Positions 1 to 14,500 of a DNA stretch of 64,000 nucleotides are shown in pieces. The notes under the pieces are model-generated. The model saw only the letters and a program-made list of their open reading frames with translations, had not been told where the DNA came from and did not search any database. Position 1 is the stretch's first letter. Every line of letters begins with the position of its first letter. Both the position numbers and the translations under genes were made by a program. This stretch comes from Nymphaea colorata (Eukaryota > Streptophyta > Magnoliopsida > Nymphaeales > Nymphaeaceae), in contig NC_045146.1 of assembly GCF_008831285.2 (NCBI RefSeq), positions 23,021,703 through 23,085,702 on the forward strand, written 5' to 3'.

Positions 1-3000
1 TTACACTCCAAGCACTCCTTTAGAATGCATTTCGAAAAGAGTAGGCACTTAAAAGACAATAACGCCAAAGGCCGCCGTCAAACAGCAAATATCTGTAAAT
101 TAGTGATTACTGAATGTCGGTGGTTTTTCGATTTATCACCCAAACAAACTCCACATTGGTTCAAAATACGTAGGGTACCTCTACTACAACACAATTGTCT
201 CTTATATTAGTTCCCACATATATTTGAATAAAACTTTGTCTCTTAGCTATTAATATCTCAATTTGTCCTCCATTATTTTGGTGATATTGTGAAGTACCGC
301 TGCATTTAAAAGTAGGAGGCTGACAAAAAATGACATGGTGATTCAGTTCTCTGTTCCTGACTTCCTTCTCAGTACACATAATACAGAGAAGATAGTCTGC
401 CGGCCCCAGGAAGTTGCTCAAATTAAAGGTCGATCGATGGCACGAGACGGAGTATCTTGGATTGTCTTTTAGGAACTTGTTTCCTCATGAACTCTGTTTT
501 CATCAGACCTCAGTTTTTCTATTCACAAAATCAGGTCTTCCCTGAATTCATAAATGAAGAAAAACAAAGTCTCTTTGCTGATCATTTTCTAGTCAAATCA
601 TTAAAGTACAACCGGTTGGCCGGATAATGCCTAGCGACCTCTAAACAAAGGAAAAAATAAATCTTCTACAACCAGCCACAAAAAAAAAAAAAAAAAGAAT
701 CAGGTAGGTACTTAACGCTTACCAAGTGTTTATATATATAGGTTTGTCTGTAATTCTTTAAGCCAGAAGCCAACAGCAGGATGGGCGTTCGTAGAGGGAA
801 CCTATTATTGATAGCGTCTGTTGTGATCCTTCTTCTCAAGTATCGAAACCAAGCTTTGGTGAGTACATGTTCCAGACTACTTTGGAGACCAATCTGCTCA
901 AACTCGACGCCAGGAAATAGATCTCCTACGTCTATCGGAGACTATGGAGAGGGAAACAAAAAGTTGAACGTTGTGAGTTACGGATCCGATATGGATGAAG
1001 CGAACCCGCCATAAATTGCATTGCAGGAAACACGTAGGGAAGAAGAAGGAGACGAAATTGGGAGAATCTGCGGCACCATGGACATGTTTGATGCATAAAC
1101 GTCCGACCCACGTGTCCCGTGTGGTACCCGCGAGGAGATGAATCCTTCAGCTTCATGCGCAGGGCGGGCCCTCAGCCTTAAATGGCGGAGGTTTGTGGGT
1201 AAAGTAAGCCTGGGCGTCCGGCTGGCTTGGCTCGGTCCGACGACCCGACGATAATGAGTTGAACTCGAGCTGGTTTGACATTCAAAACCCAAGCCCACTC
1301 CGAGCGTGAGCCTAGTTAGAGCCCAACTAGATTAAATTTAAAAATTATGTAAACATAAGAAAATATTATAAAGATATATATAAATTTAAAAAAAAAACTC
1401 ATTATCATAGAAAAAACTGTATAAAGTAACAGACACTACCTACCACATTCTAGTTGATGATGATGAGTATAACTATAAAATCATTGAGGTCCCAAAATAA
1501 CTCTAAAGGAAAAAGGCGTAGTTTGAACCTCTCATCGTGAATTCAAGAAGGAACCTTAACCAACTTTTCGGATGAACACAACCCAGCAAGCCCTACCTGT
1601 GTGGGGTTCCACTTTTGCTTGCCTGATCCCAGTCCAGTTTGGGAGTTGTCATTTTCTATCTTGTCACTTTTTGTTTTGGATTTGATTCGACTAATTAGCC
1701 AGCCTTTTGAAATGGATTTCACTGGTTAAAACCTCAGAAGAGCATGGCTTCCATCTCCACTCAAAATTTTGAAGAAAGTACTTGTGTGAAAACCCTAGCA
1801 TCTATCTTAGCTAGGTTCTAGTACACGCCTGCAAAGCTTATGCTAGCTCAAATCAACTCATCCTCTTCAACACCAAGTGGCTTATTGTTTCTCTTGTTCT
1901 TAGTCTTGCAGGGTCACGGGCTGACTCCTTCAGTTAGTGCGGCACAGTAAATTGAACTGTAAAGACTCTAGAGACAAGAAAACATGCAGAGTGGTGTTCA
2001 TAAGAATCAATGTTCGGTTGCTGACAGCCAAGGTAACGCCTTCCCTTTGTATAACTGGATAAAGAAAACCGTATGGTCAAAGGCAGAGTGAGAAATTTGT
2101 GGCTGAAAAATGGAACCAAATCAAACAAATTATGTATCGACAACTGCCAATACTCTATCTATCTCTCTTATATCTATCTATTTATATATATGATTGAGAG
2201 GAGGAGAGAGAATTAGAACTTGACGAACTAATAGTCGAAATCAAATTCTCAAGCAGCAGAAATTTCAAGGATCCTAGATCCTAAAGTCGAAGTACGGGGC
2301 ACCAAATATACATTTTGAGAAATATAGATACACACTCCTCACTTTGCTTAGTAAAAAATGTATAGATTTCTTAATTTTTAATTATTATATATATATATAT
2401 ATTATGTTTAAAATAAATAGGACAAAATCTTTTCGTCGATTGACAACCTGGCCCCTTCGATTTAATTATTCAACTTTTACAATCCAGGTTAATTATGGGG
2501 AGGAGCGACCGTACATTGAAAGCTGATGAGGAGGAGTAGGTACTTTTGTTGATTGGTAATAAATGGGGACAAATAAATAGGAGCGGCCATAGTCGCCAGT
2601 TTTGTTGGCTCTCACCGCCCCTTTCTTAATTAATTCATAGTTGGCAAATTCTGAGTAGCGAGTAGCATGGTTGGCAAATTCATAATCCATTTATTAACCC
2701 ACGAATTGAGTCAGCTAGAATTGTTAATTACTTACACGTTTTTTTCGTCATATATTGTTGAATATTGAAGTTTATTATTTTCGAAATTGTAAAATATCAT
2801 AAACTCTACCAAATGTATACAAGTATCCATATTATATGTTATTCAGTAATCATCAAACATGAAAGCTCAACAGGTTTACTTTCTTTATCTATTTATAAAA
2901 AATATATATACTATAAAAATCTATGACATAACCCACCCAAGTTATTGAGTTAACCTTTGACCCAATAATCTAGGTTTCAAATTCGAGTCTGAGCCACGGG

Positions 3001-4629
3001 TCTACCAACTATGATTTAATTAGACAGACGAATTGCTAACCTAAGTCGGGGCAGACCCACCCACCGTCTCAGTACACCTGCTTCAGAATTTTACTTTACA
3101 AGGCGAAAGAATTAAGCCCGTCCTAAATCCCTACGGTTTCCAATTCGATCTGTTTAGGACCAATCACATTAAATAAAAGTTTTTCTTTATATCAAGAGAA
3201 AAAAAAAAAAAGAAAGAAAAGCCAAAGCCCATGGAATCAAGATGGACACTTGCACGCATTAAATGTGCCAGCGATTTCACGTTCTGCCGATTTAAATTCC
3301 GGACGAAGAAGATCTATCAGAGAAGAATCTACTTTGGAAGCGCCAATGAATGTCATATGTCACCTACCAGCGAGTTGCATGCAGTTTGCAGCTGCATGCA
3401 GTTTGTGGTAGGAACGAATGTTAATGCTTCTCACACGGATAACTTGAATACATGAAAAATTTACATCATTCAGTCGAATTTGGAAGAGTGAAAGCCAAAA
3501 CCTTGAAAGGATGTCTTCACCACATAAATTTCCCCAGATCTAAGAGTTGCTTCTATGGGCCATGCATATGGAAGAATGACAGCTCCAAAAGAAGCAAAAT
3601 TTCCTCCGGAAACAACGGCATTAAAAGTAAATAGTTCCTCAATTCCGTCTGACGGAGAATGAGAGAATGAAAAGTTGACGAAGAATGCTCAGTACTAAAC
3701 TTCTTTGTGATGTCGCTTCTCCAGTTAAAAGGCTTCGACCAGCCACTAGCGGTTCTATTTCTCTTCTGTGCACCCTTTGATGACTCTATAATTGTGACTT
3801 GTTACTTTCTTGGAAGCCTAACTTCGTGTTGGGAGGCCACTAATGTTATTAGATAGATTTTCTACCTCTCTCTCTCTCTCTTTCCAGACACATGCTAAAC
3901 GCTTCTGAAGTTCATAATGTGGATGAAGATTTTCTGGGCAAGGGCCAAAATGATGATAGGTTGCATGTTTCATCCAGAGAAAAGCACTTCTTCCAAGCTT
4001 TGGTTTCTTGTGTTGTTTTTTCGCCTTTTTCCTTTTTGATTGTTTAATCTAGTACAAAAGAAATAGAGCTATTATCATTTACATGAAGGTTGTCAGTATT
4101 GTGGCCGACGAAACATTGTCAGGAAACCCGCAGTACAGATGTACTCTACATAACAAGAATTCGATCGGAAACATAAAAGTCAGGAAAACAGTTAGAGCTG
4201 AAGGAATTACTTTTTCCAATCAAGAAAAGGAAAAGGGCAATAAGAAGAAACAGTCACTGCATGATAAGCTTACATAAAGAAACATGGCAGATGAAGAAAA
4301 ACTCGTCCTAAATTTTCGAAATTTGACAAGCCTTTTCCAGCATAAATTTTATCAGAAGAATGCGTTACGCAGGGTAATTCGAATTCACACTAGCGAGCTT
4401 GGACATTTCTCATGCCAAATATCATTCTTGTCTCTAGACCTTACAATATGGTTCTTTCTTCTTAATCGTCTCTCTTTGTAATTAAGACTGTGCATCCATA
4501 CGAAAGTCCTGTCTTCTGTCTCTCCACTCGAGTATATACACTTGAGTCAGTCATTTTCCATTTTTCCTTTTTAAAGTTTTGGATTATTATCATAATGATG
4601 GTCAGGGACCAGCAGCATCCAATTGAAGC
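1..4629. other. Mostly gene-free flank downstream of the SOC1-like gene
   Basis: Apart from the weak ORF at 781-1014, I see no convincing coding sequence. The stretch is AT-rich, with a poly-A run near 680, a short TA tract near 2387-2402, a purine run near 3199-3216 and a CT run near 3871-3882. A GC-richer patch at about 1160-1320 carries GAGCTCG-like words similar to those at 31097-31425 and in the nested hAT element. The 3' UTR of the minus-strand MADS gene should lie just below 4630, but I could not place its polyadenylation signal. Confidence 0.5.
781..1014 (+). CDS. Hypothetical 77-residue ORF with signal-peptide-like start
   Basis: Not recognised with confidence. The frame opens with a short basic segment (MGVRRGN) followed by a hydrophobic run (LLLIASVVILLL), which looks like a signal peptide or membrane anchor. 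A TA-rich box (731-740) lies about 40 bases upstream of the ATG, close for a plant core promoter. Near the end the words LNVVSYGSDMD recall the N-terminal strand of plant polygalacturonases, but the frame stops at once and no downstream exon was found. It could be exon 1 of a broken pectinase gene or a chance ORF. Confidence 0.2.
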   Translation: MGVRRGNLLLIASVVILLLKYRNQALVSTCSRLLWRPICSNSTPGNRSPTSIGDYGEGNKKLNVVSYGSDMDEANPP

Positions 4630-6883
4630 TTACAAGTAGGAAGAAACCCTCCTACCTTCTGGCCTTCCAATAAACAGTTCTGTTTCGACGTCTGGGTGTT
4701 GGTCATCCTCCAAATTGATTTGGGCTTCCTTTTGGGCAGCTTGGTGAAGTTGGTGTTGCACTTCACACTGCATTTTCAAAAGTTCCAGCGGATGGTATGA
4801 GAAGTGTTCCCGGCAATTTCCGAGGAAAGTAAAGAAAAGGAAGAATTGGGTGCCTTGGAATCTGAAACCCCACTTTACCTTTTCACGCAGCAGTGCATTT
4901 TCCTCTGACAAGGCCCTTTGCTGAATTTAATTCCAAACGGAATAAAAAGTTAGTATGGGAAATGCAACCTGCGCTGAGAATTCTTTTCCGAAGTACTTTA
5001 ATTTTGAAGATTGACTTCTCAGACGAGGAAAGAGATCATGAGTGAGAGTGAGTAATTCTTTTAGGGTCAACATTTTTCTTTCCTGTTTTTTAAAGTTCAT
5101 TTCCTGAATTTATGGCTGAATGGTGATTGAAGGGTACAGTAGCATGGTAGCTTATTATGCCCATATATTTGCCATTTGGTATTTGTACAAAGATGCAGGG
5201 TAATATTAAATTTTCTTTTCTTTTTTTTTTTTTGGGGGGGGTGGGGGGGGTGGTGGGGGGGAGAATGGAAGTGTATTTACCTTTTCTTTCAACTTCTCAA
5301 TCTGCTCCAGAAACAAATGAACCTGAAACAACAAACAGATAGGACATTCATCAACAATGAGAAAGCATTAGCATTTATCAAATCTTGACAGTTCGGGAAC
5401 ATGAATTTTGATTCTGTACCTTCCGTTCCCTAATATTGTTGAGGCTTCGTTCCAATTGGCCTTCTATCTCTTGAAGCTCTTCCATGGAGCACGATCCCAA
5501 ACCTTCACCCATGAGCCTCCTGTAGAGAGCACTTGTAAACATGAGTGTGTTCTAAATTTGTTCTTGGAAACCATGGGCAGTACAGGAGAAAAATACGAAG
5601 ACTATTTGTACGTGATAACATGTAAACACCTTTTTGTGATCTCTAGCTGCTCAACCTTCTTGGCCATGTTTGCAGCTTCATGTCTCCACTGCTGCATTAC
5701 AAACATGATTTATGTAAAGTGATCAAGAAAATTATGAAGCATAATTAGATTTGCTATGAACCGAGTGTGACAATGGCATGCATGTTCCAGTAATTCCACA
5801 AAAGATCAAGAGTGACAGCTACTGTCTGAGACTCGTAAATGTATTTAGGATGGGTGCTTTCTGCAGGACCAGGGAAGATGAGTGCTTTTGTTCCAACTTT
5901 TTCACTCAATGAAATAAGACAGTGCTACGTCTTTCTGTTAATTGAAATCGAATGGTTGTTCAAGTATAGAAAATGAACTTGTTCTACAAGTTCAGAAAGG
6001 TTTCCATTTGATTACAATTTCATCATGATAATATATATGGTCAGGTTGAAGATTCTTTGAGTTGGACTAACCATCACTGTAACTGTAACATTATGTGTTG
6101 GCAAGAAATTGGGACTTAGTATTGAAAGCATATCTGTTTGACATTGACTGTAATACTGATAAGTTTTGACAAGTGCTAACAAGGAGAAAGAAACTCCATT
6201 TAATGGAATTAGAGCATCACATGGTTGTTCGTTGATGACATGAAACATGTACCCCTTCACTTGCAGCCAGTCGAAAGCCAGATCAGAGGCTTAGAAGTAC
6301 TGTCCTCATATCCTTGCATTCAGAAAACTTACAATCTCGAACAGGATACGCATTTAGGAGATATCTTCCTGACTAACATCATTTCATAATCTGTCTTCTT
6401 GCTATAATGAGCAGTTGTGCATAATAAAACATCCTTAAGGTAGCAGATCCCCATAATTTTTAACAATGGCCTGGGAAATAAGAATGAAAGAATTTAAGCT
6501 GGACAAAAGGCCAAAGGAAAACATGGAGGATCATAGTTGAAGATCAAAAAGTAATTAGCTAGATCTATCAAAATCTGTTTGAAAGCCTTGCATTCCAATG
6601 GAAATATAGTTTCCGTGTACTGGCAAAGCGTTAAACTTAGAGCTGCAAGCCTCTTGGCTGTGCTATCGCCTACAAGAGTACCCTGTTCCCAGATAGCGCC
6701 TTTGACCAAAAGTAATGCACTAAAATTTTATTAGACAGCCATGGACGTTCCATTTGATGATTTTCATTCGTACACTAATAATATATAAAATAACATGAAT
6801 CTATCCGCAATATAACTAGATCCTGACCACAGACAGTCGAGAGTTATAGAAAGAAATGTTTGGATTTACATATAAATAAATAA

Positions 6884-6918
<35 letters not shown>

Positions 6919-8478
6919 GCAAAATATGAAATAGACATAGTGTCGGTCAAATGATAAGGCTTATCAAAGCAATTGGAACGTAAGGCTTACTTGCACACTT
7001 GTCTCGGCTGGCCTGTTGTTGACATCGACATCTTTGGAATGACCGTGGTAGCGTTCCAAGGTCTTTTGCATGCTAGAAAAATCAAAAAACATAAAAATTA
7101 AATACTTAATTTCGGCAACCATGCTACATAATCTACAATTTATCGTGTTAAAGCATGCCATAGCCCCTAGATGGAAGAGGAACATGGGGATAATATGAAG
7201 GAAATATGATATACTTCATCAAATACAAGTCTATTCTAAGAGGTTTTATAATGCTTAGAAAAATGAATGTGAGGTCTCACAGCTTGTACCGCATGAGATA
7301 AAAAAAAGGATCAAGTAAATTCAGGTCGAGAAAGTAAATAATATAAGCACCACTTTGCTGATACGACAAGCAGAAAAGTATCATAAAAGAATACATGGTC
7401 AGACTGCAGACAAGCTAATAAATCAAATCTTTTGCTTTCATTCAAACTGGAAAACCTGCTTGCTAATACTAGAGGACGGGAAACGTAGAGACATCAATTT
7501 CAAAAGATTAGGAGAACTATATTGTACTTTTAGGGAGAGAAAGTTTTCAGGGTGCTGGTGTTTTGATCAGGCTGCGGGTAACTTGCATCTGAGCGTGTTC
7601 CACAACATCCACCAACCGCCTTTTGTCTCTTGTGAGGCATTTCATTTCTATAAGCATAAGCAGCATATCAAAGCAACTCTAGGGTGTAGCTTGGTGCTTA
7701 CCTTTTCATTCTGTCATAACTGCGAAGGACTTAAGTTACATGTCTTTTCGAAGGGATACTACTCGGTGCCCACTTTAAGATACTTGCAGTATATATTAGT
7801 GTAACTTAGCAACTTAAGCTCATCATATAGAATATACATATACAATCTTTAAAGTATAAAAGACTCAAGGCCGGGGATTATTTACCATACATGCAGTTGA
7901 GATATAAGTATTAGAATGATTAAGACACATTACATCTGATTTTCCGGAGGCATTTTGAATATTGGTTAATGAATGGGAGAATCATTTGGCATTTCATCTG
8001 CAAAAGAAACCTAAAAAGCAATCTAACCAGAGATTGCAAGCTTTTTAAGTTGAAGTTTTGAACAAAGGGAAGCAAAAAGAAGTGGAAGAAGGGTGTGTGT
8101 GCATGTGTGTCTCAGGAGATTAAGTTACAAATACAGAAGTCAGGCTATTTTTTCAAGAGTTCAAAATATCCTTTAAAGAAGGAAAGGGAGAGAGAAAAAG
8201 AGAGGAAAATAAATATGTTTTATAAAACAAAACCCCTTATCTCCTTTGAGGAGTAATCAAACTCTTGAAAAAATAATTTGAATGTGGCTTCTATTTTGTA
8301 GCTTAATCTCTACCATCCATTTTCACTGAAATTGATGGTTTATATATATGTATAGGGGCCTTGAAATGCTACGGCAAAAATGGCCATAACATTTCTACGA
8401 CCTCTGAGTGCATTGGCGCCCCACTGCAAATGTTACCCAGCCTATGGTTCATCGGGCAGTGACAGGGGATGGAATTCC

Positions 8479-8567
<89 letters not shown>

Positions 8568-11500
8568 ACCACACCTTTGCGTAGGAGCCTACTGCACCCA
8601 TGGTGGAAGTGGTCAGTACAAAACTTCACACGCCTCATCCATTTGTATTTTTCCTTAATTTCCAATCGTAAACTTAATTTTGTTTATCTTTGGAATGTAA
8701 TGCAGCAGTGACTTTTTGTTGATTGACTGGTTGTCTATTTGATATTTTCATTCTTGTTTTGCGTTTTATGGTTTTTCAAAAGTTTGCAGCTTATATTTGA
8801 AATTGACAACTATCTACCTAATCTTGCAGTTCTCCTCCGAACGATGTTCTCATGAACTAACCTGTGGTTTTCTCAATGTTTGGCAATTTGAATACTGATC
8901 TCATTTCACCCTTCAATATGAAGGTAACTGCCAATATCTACAATATGTAGAAAAAGAGAATAGTGAAATTTTTCTAGTAATAACTTTGAAAAAGTAAATA
9001 GATAGATACATCTACCTTCATACTTGAAATGCTTGTCCTATCTGATGTGTCTCGATTTTCTAATAATGGTATAGCTTTGCAAGATATTTGGTTGCTTAGA
9101 AATCTTTTAAAAAAATCTCTTTTAATCTGATTCACAACGCCCCCTGCAGGTTCAGCTTCCATGTGGCCAACCTGTATTTCTAGTGATCTTCATTAACAAT
9201 GCCCAATATAAGTCTGATCTCTCATTGCCGACCACATCCTTGCAAATTACATAAGTGTAGGCCAACCGAACCGCTTACACTATATTCCAAAATATACCTC
9301 ACCCCATTTTCAACTTAAGGTCATTTATGTGCATTCAAACTCATTTATCATTATTTCAACTTTGCCTTTGTTCTTACTGTTGTCCAACTCTACATCATGT
9401 TTATCCCTTTTTCTTATTGTCTGATGCCTCTCATTACCACTACATCATGCACATTCATTCGTGATTGCCATTTTTTGACTTAGTCCTTGTGTAACTACCC
9501 CCTGCCCCTACATGTCTTTGAGGACTTCTTACAATCTTCAGTATAAGGTTGAACTTCTCATAATAAAGTATTTCAAATCTAACCCTTAAAGGACATGCGT
9601 CTAATCGTGTGAGACTTAGGTCCAAGTGTTCATATTCTAGTCCTCCCATAGTAGGCTCGAATACCTCGTTTGGTGTATCCTAACTGCCCTCAACGACTTT
9701 GGTTTCAGCAACAAAAGAATAGAAACTAGAACAATCGATCATTTAGCCGACCTCACTATAAGCCTTTGATGATTTTTCAATCTTCAATGTGCGTGAGATT
9801 AAACTTCTCATAGAGGGACGACACAATCCACCACCTTAAGGTACATGTGGCTGCTTATGTGACGCCCTAGCTAGGTCCAAATGCTCAACTATGCTTTGAT
9901 ACCAATTATAACATGATTGGCTTTCACATTGGAGATGAGTTGCTAGTTTGGCAGATCCCAACTGGCACCCTAATAACTTTGGTTCTAGCCTCAAAAAGAC
10001 TGAGAACTACAAAAACTGATCACTTGAATGATTTTCTTGTAAACTCGAAGACTTCTCAAAATTTCAATAAGAGACTAGACTTCTGTTAAACTTTGACATA
10101 CTCCTAGTGTAGTTCACCAGTTAGCAGCTGATCTGGCAGTTATCAATGCTAGCCTTACACTTGAAAAAAATAATTTTGAAGATGGTCATGACATCAACCA
10201 TGGGTTGAGGATTCCAAGAAAAGATATCAACGGTCAGGCCAAATGAAGGAAAGAATTTGAACAAATGGTAACGTTAGAATTTATGAAGGATAATTATAAA
10301 CCAAAAAATGGAAAATCTTGATAGTAGGAGAGAAGTTACCATCGTAATAAATATTCATTTTAACAGCTCCTTTTGTTTAGGAGCATTCCTTGGACATGAT
10401 TGTAAAATTCCCTGGATGGGTTCTAAGGCCGATGGAGACCTTTCACGATTCAAACCCATGCATGATCAAAGAAAATAATCATTTTATGTTGTTTCTTTTA
10501 TGTTTTCAACATGGTATCAAAGCATGTTACTGGATGAAGAAGTTTGAAGCCCAAACATGACCTGCGGACGATCTCTTGCTTCTTCATCAAAGGGAGAAAC
10601 GGATCCAGTCAAACAAAGTCTTCATGAAGCAAATTTGGGCTTTTAGAATCGCCACCACATTGATGGATTGATCAACTTTTACAAAGCATCTGCAGCAAAC
10701 TTGGACTATACATTCTGCCATCTAATTTGAGGGAGGACGAAAGAAATAATATCTAAGATGGTGATGAGGTCAATCGTGGGATGAGAATTTCAAGAAACGA
10801 TATCAACAATCAAGCCAAAAGAAAGAAGATATTTGAGCAGATGATAATGTTGGAACGCATTGAGGATGATTATAAACCAGAAAAGGAAAATCTTTATAGT
10901 GGGCAAGAGATGAGTCACCATCGTGACAAATATTCATTATGATAGCTCCTTTTATTTGGGAGCATTCTTTAGAAACCGCTGTGACATTCCCTTACAAATA
11001 CAAGGGACTTGAAATGTGGATTCTAACGCCAATGGAGGCTTTCCATGGTGAAAAACCATGCATGATCAATAAAAAATAATCATAAAAAATAATCATTTTA
11101 GTTTGCTTTTATTTTTTCAACAACACTTAAGGGTCAGATAAATAGATGTCGGTAAAAAAAATGAAGTAATTTCAATAACGAAATGTATTTGAAGACATCA
11201 ATCTAATAGTCAACGTTGTGCTGGAGCTTTACTGTGGAGACTGGAAGTTTTTTCTTTTGTTAATGAAATTTGTCTTAAAGAAATACATCTAGATCAAGCA
11301 AAGAACTCAAACTGCTATTTTCATAGTGAAAAATGAAAAAATAATAATTTTACTTTGTATCTTTTATTTTTTTCATCAACACTTAAGGGTCAGATAAATA
11401 GGTATCGATAAAAAAAATGAAGTAGTTTCAATAACGAAATGTATTTGAAGACATCAATCTAATATTCAAAGTTGTGCTGGAGCTTTACTATGGAGACAGG

Positions 11501-14500
11501 AAGTTTTTTCTTTTGTTAATGAAATTTGTCTTGGGGCAATATATCTAGATCAAGCAAAAAACTCAAACTGCTATTTTCATAGTGAAAAATGAAAAAATAA
11601 TCATTTTACTTTGTATCTTTTATTTTTTTTCAACAACACATAAGGGTCAGATAAATAAGTATCGGTAAAAAAATGAAGTAATTTCAATAACGAAATGTAT
11701 TTAAAGACATCAATCTAATAGTCAAAGTTGTGCTGGAGCTTTACTGTGGAGACCGGAAGTTTTTTCTTTTGTTAATAAAATTTGTCTTAAAGCAATATAT
11801 CTAGATCAAGCAAAAAACTCAAACTGCTATTTTCGTAGTGAAAAATGATGGGCTGTCAAAAAGTGAGTTTTGCGCGTGTAGGCCTGTTTGTGAAATGTGA
11901 GCATTCGAGCGTATGAGAACTTGCATGTATCAGCAGTCAAAACAAATATTTTTACGAAGTTTGCGAACTAGGAAAGGTAATTATCTCCTAACTATTAAAA
12001 AAATTACATAAGAATTGTCTATCCAAGAGTCTAGCCAAGCGCTCATATTCTACAGACCCTTTTCTCTCTCTCTCTCTCATGATATAGGCATTGCATATAT
12101 GGTATCCCGATCTTGTAGCTCCAACACAAAGAACTAAGACAACTCTCCTTTATCTTTCTGATTTTCTCTGACATTGTTAAATTACATTCATTAACAAGGG
12201 AAACAACTTATGATGTCAGAGTTGGAATCGTAGCGTTAAACCACCCTTAAAGCTTTGCAGCTAAAATGCTCTTAGCAAAAGAAAAAATATATATATAACA
12301 GGCTAAGCATTTTAGTGGAAAAAAAACCTGAAAATGAGATGTTTTGTTTTGGTTGATGCCATCTCAATTAGACTTTCCTCCAATCTAAAAGTTGATGAGA
12401 AAAATAAATTGAATGAATTCAAGATATTATAAATACATACACAATCACACAAATTTCTCACTCTGCTTGACTTTTTAGGAAGTTTCCGTGAGAAGATTAC
12501 TTTGGGCATTAACGAGATTGTTGTAAACTAAGTAAATAAGTCTTCCATTCCAACCCGACACTCGGACCACATGCAACTGATGCAAGCAGTGTTGTACGTA
12601 TCATATGATACGAGGCCGTATCGTACGATATGTATCATCGCATTTACAAAAGGCGATATGATATACCACTCGTATCGTAAACAGGTGGAGTATCGTGCTT
12701 GTATCGCACGTATCGTGCGATACAGGCACCGTATCGTACGATGTGGTGCGATACGCCCTATACCGTACGATACAGTCTGATTTCGAGAAAGGGAGGCCTC
12801 CACCCCCTTTTTTGTTATAACTTTTTTAAAACTCACCCCTTTTTCATTTACATGCGATATAGGCACCGTATCGTATGATGTGGTGTGGTACGCCCCATAT
12901 CGTGCAATACAATCTGATTTCAAGAAAGGGAGGCCTCAACCCCCTTTTTCATGATAACTTTTTAAAAACCTGTGCTTTTTCATTTCTAACCCTAGAGATT
13001 ATACCATCTTGAAGGCAAATCATCGATTAAACCGTTGATTTGTGGATGGGTGGCTGATTCTTGTTGGGAGGAAAGGGTTTTTTTTTTTTTTAGTTCTTAC
13101 CCGTAAGGTATGAAATCTCTTTTCTTTTTTTTTCATACATCCATATACTTTTACCATAGATTCATAGATTTCGATTGTTTTTTGTTAAGTGCACCATAGG
13201 TTTTTGTTTTTGTGTGAAGATATGGCATCATCTGATCCCACATGGTAGTGGTGCGAAAGCCTGTTTTTTGATGTGTTATCTCATACACTTATGGATTTTA
13301 TAACTTATGAATATATGGTTATGAAATATGAATTTATAGTTATGAAATTATGATATACATTTTGTTATGTTATGTTCCTTGTTGTGCTTTCTAGAATGAT
13401 ATTGTTATGAATTATAATTTTTATGAATGATGAATCATAACATTATAGCAATAATAAGTCTATCATTCTGTAAAACATGTTTTTTTATGAAGAACATATT
13501 ATTCTTGATTTGTAGTGATTTTTTTTAGATTTTTTTGTTTTGTTATTTTTTTTAAATATTATACAGTTACAATACATAAAGTCAGACCGATACAGCTTAC
13601 GATACGCTTTTTATGATATTGTGAATATATATATATCAACGAATAAATTAGCACATTCATGACTCAAAATTTATAGATACTAAAGAAAAAATTATTGAAC
13701 AAAATATAAAAATAACATACTAAAAATCCAAAATATATTAGCATCAAACTTGATGTAGAGTTACTTGAAACGTAGTTTTGTATGCATTTACTAAGTATAA
13801 ACAATGTAAAAAGAGAAGCCAAAACCCAAAATTTCGAACAGAAAAGGACTTGGTCAACTTTGGCTGAGTCATAAATTTGATGGATATGGTCTTAGGTACA
13901 TTGACGATATCTGGTCATTGTTTAGATAAAGAGGGTTTATATCTCCTACCAAAGATGAAAATGATAATGAGATGATAAAGATTATGAATGAAGGTGTTTT
14001 CATTTGTTATTTGCATTAACATTGTACAATTTTGTCTTGTGATGTGATGTATAGTGTACGTAAAACTTGGTTTTTGATGTGTTATAAATCTTATGGCTTA
14101 CTTATGAGTTATTATGTAGATCATCTTATAAATTATGTTTTTTGATATCTTAGTTCATGTTGTGCTACTATATGATATTATGACCACTTGTTAATGTTTG
14201 TGAAGTAACTTCATACTTATAATAAGCTTGCCATTATGTATAACATGTTTTTTCATAAAAAAAAACATAATTTTTATCTTAATTTTTCTCTACTTTTTTA
14301 AACTAAAAAAATAAATTTACGATACAAGTACGATACTTTAAGAAATAGTGTATCTATTGGCCGGACCGATACGGCTTACTATATGTTTTTTACAACATTG
14401 GATGCAAGACACTCCCTTCCATCCAAAAAACAAATTTTGTGCAAAAGCTCCTCCAAGAGCACTTAAGCCTGGCAAGACACTCCATCATGGTCTTCTATGG

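Noticed and set aside
7355-7804. 149-codon plus-strand ORF in SOC1 intron 1
   Set aside because: No motif, no homology recognised, antisense to the gene; a frame of this length is expected occasionally in 64 kb.
8369-8711. Overlapping ORFs rich in Tyr-Ile repeats on both strands
   Set aside because: They are translations of the (TA)42 microsatellite and have no other coding signal.
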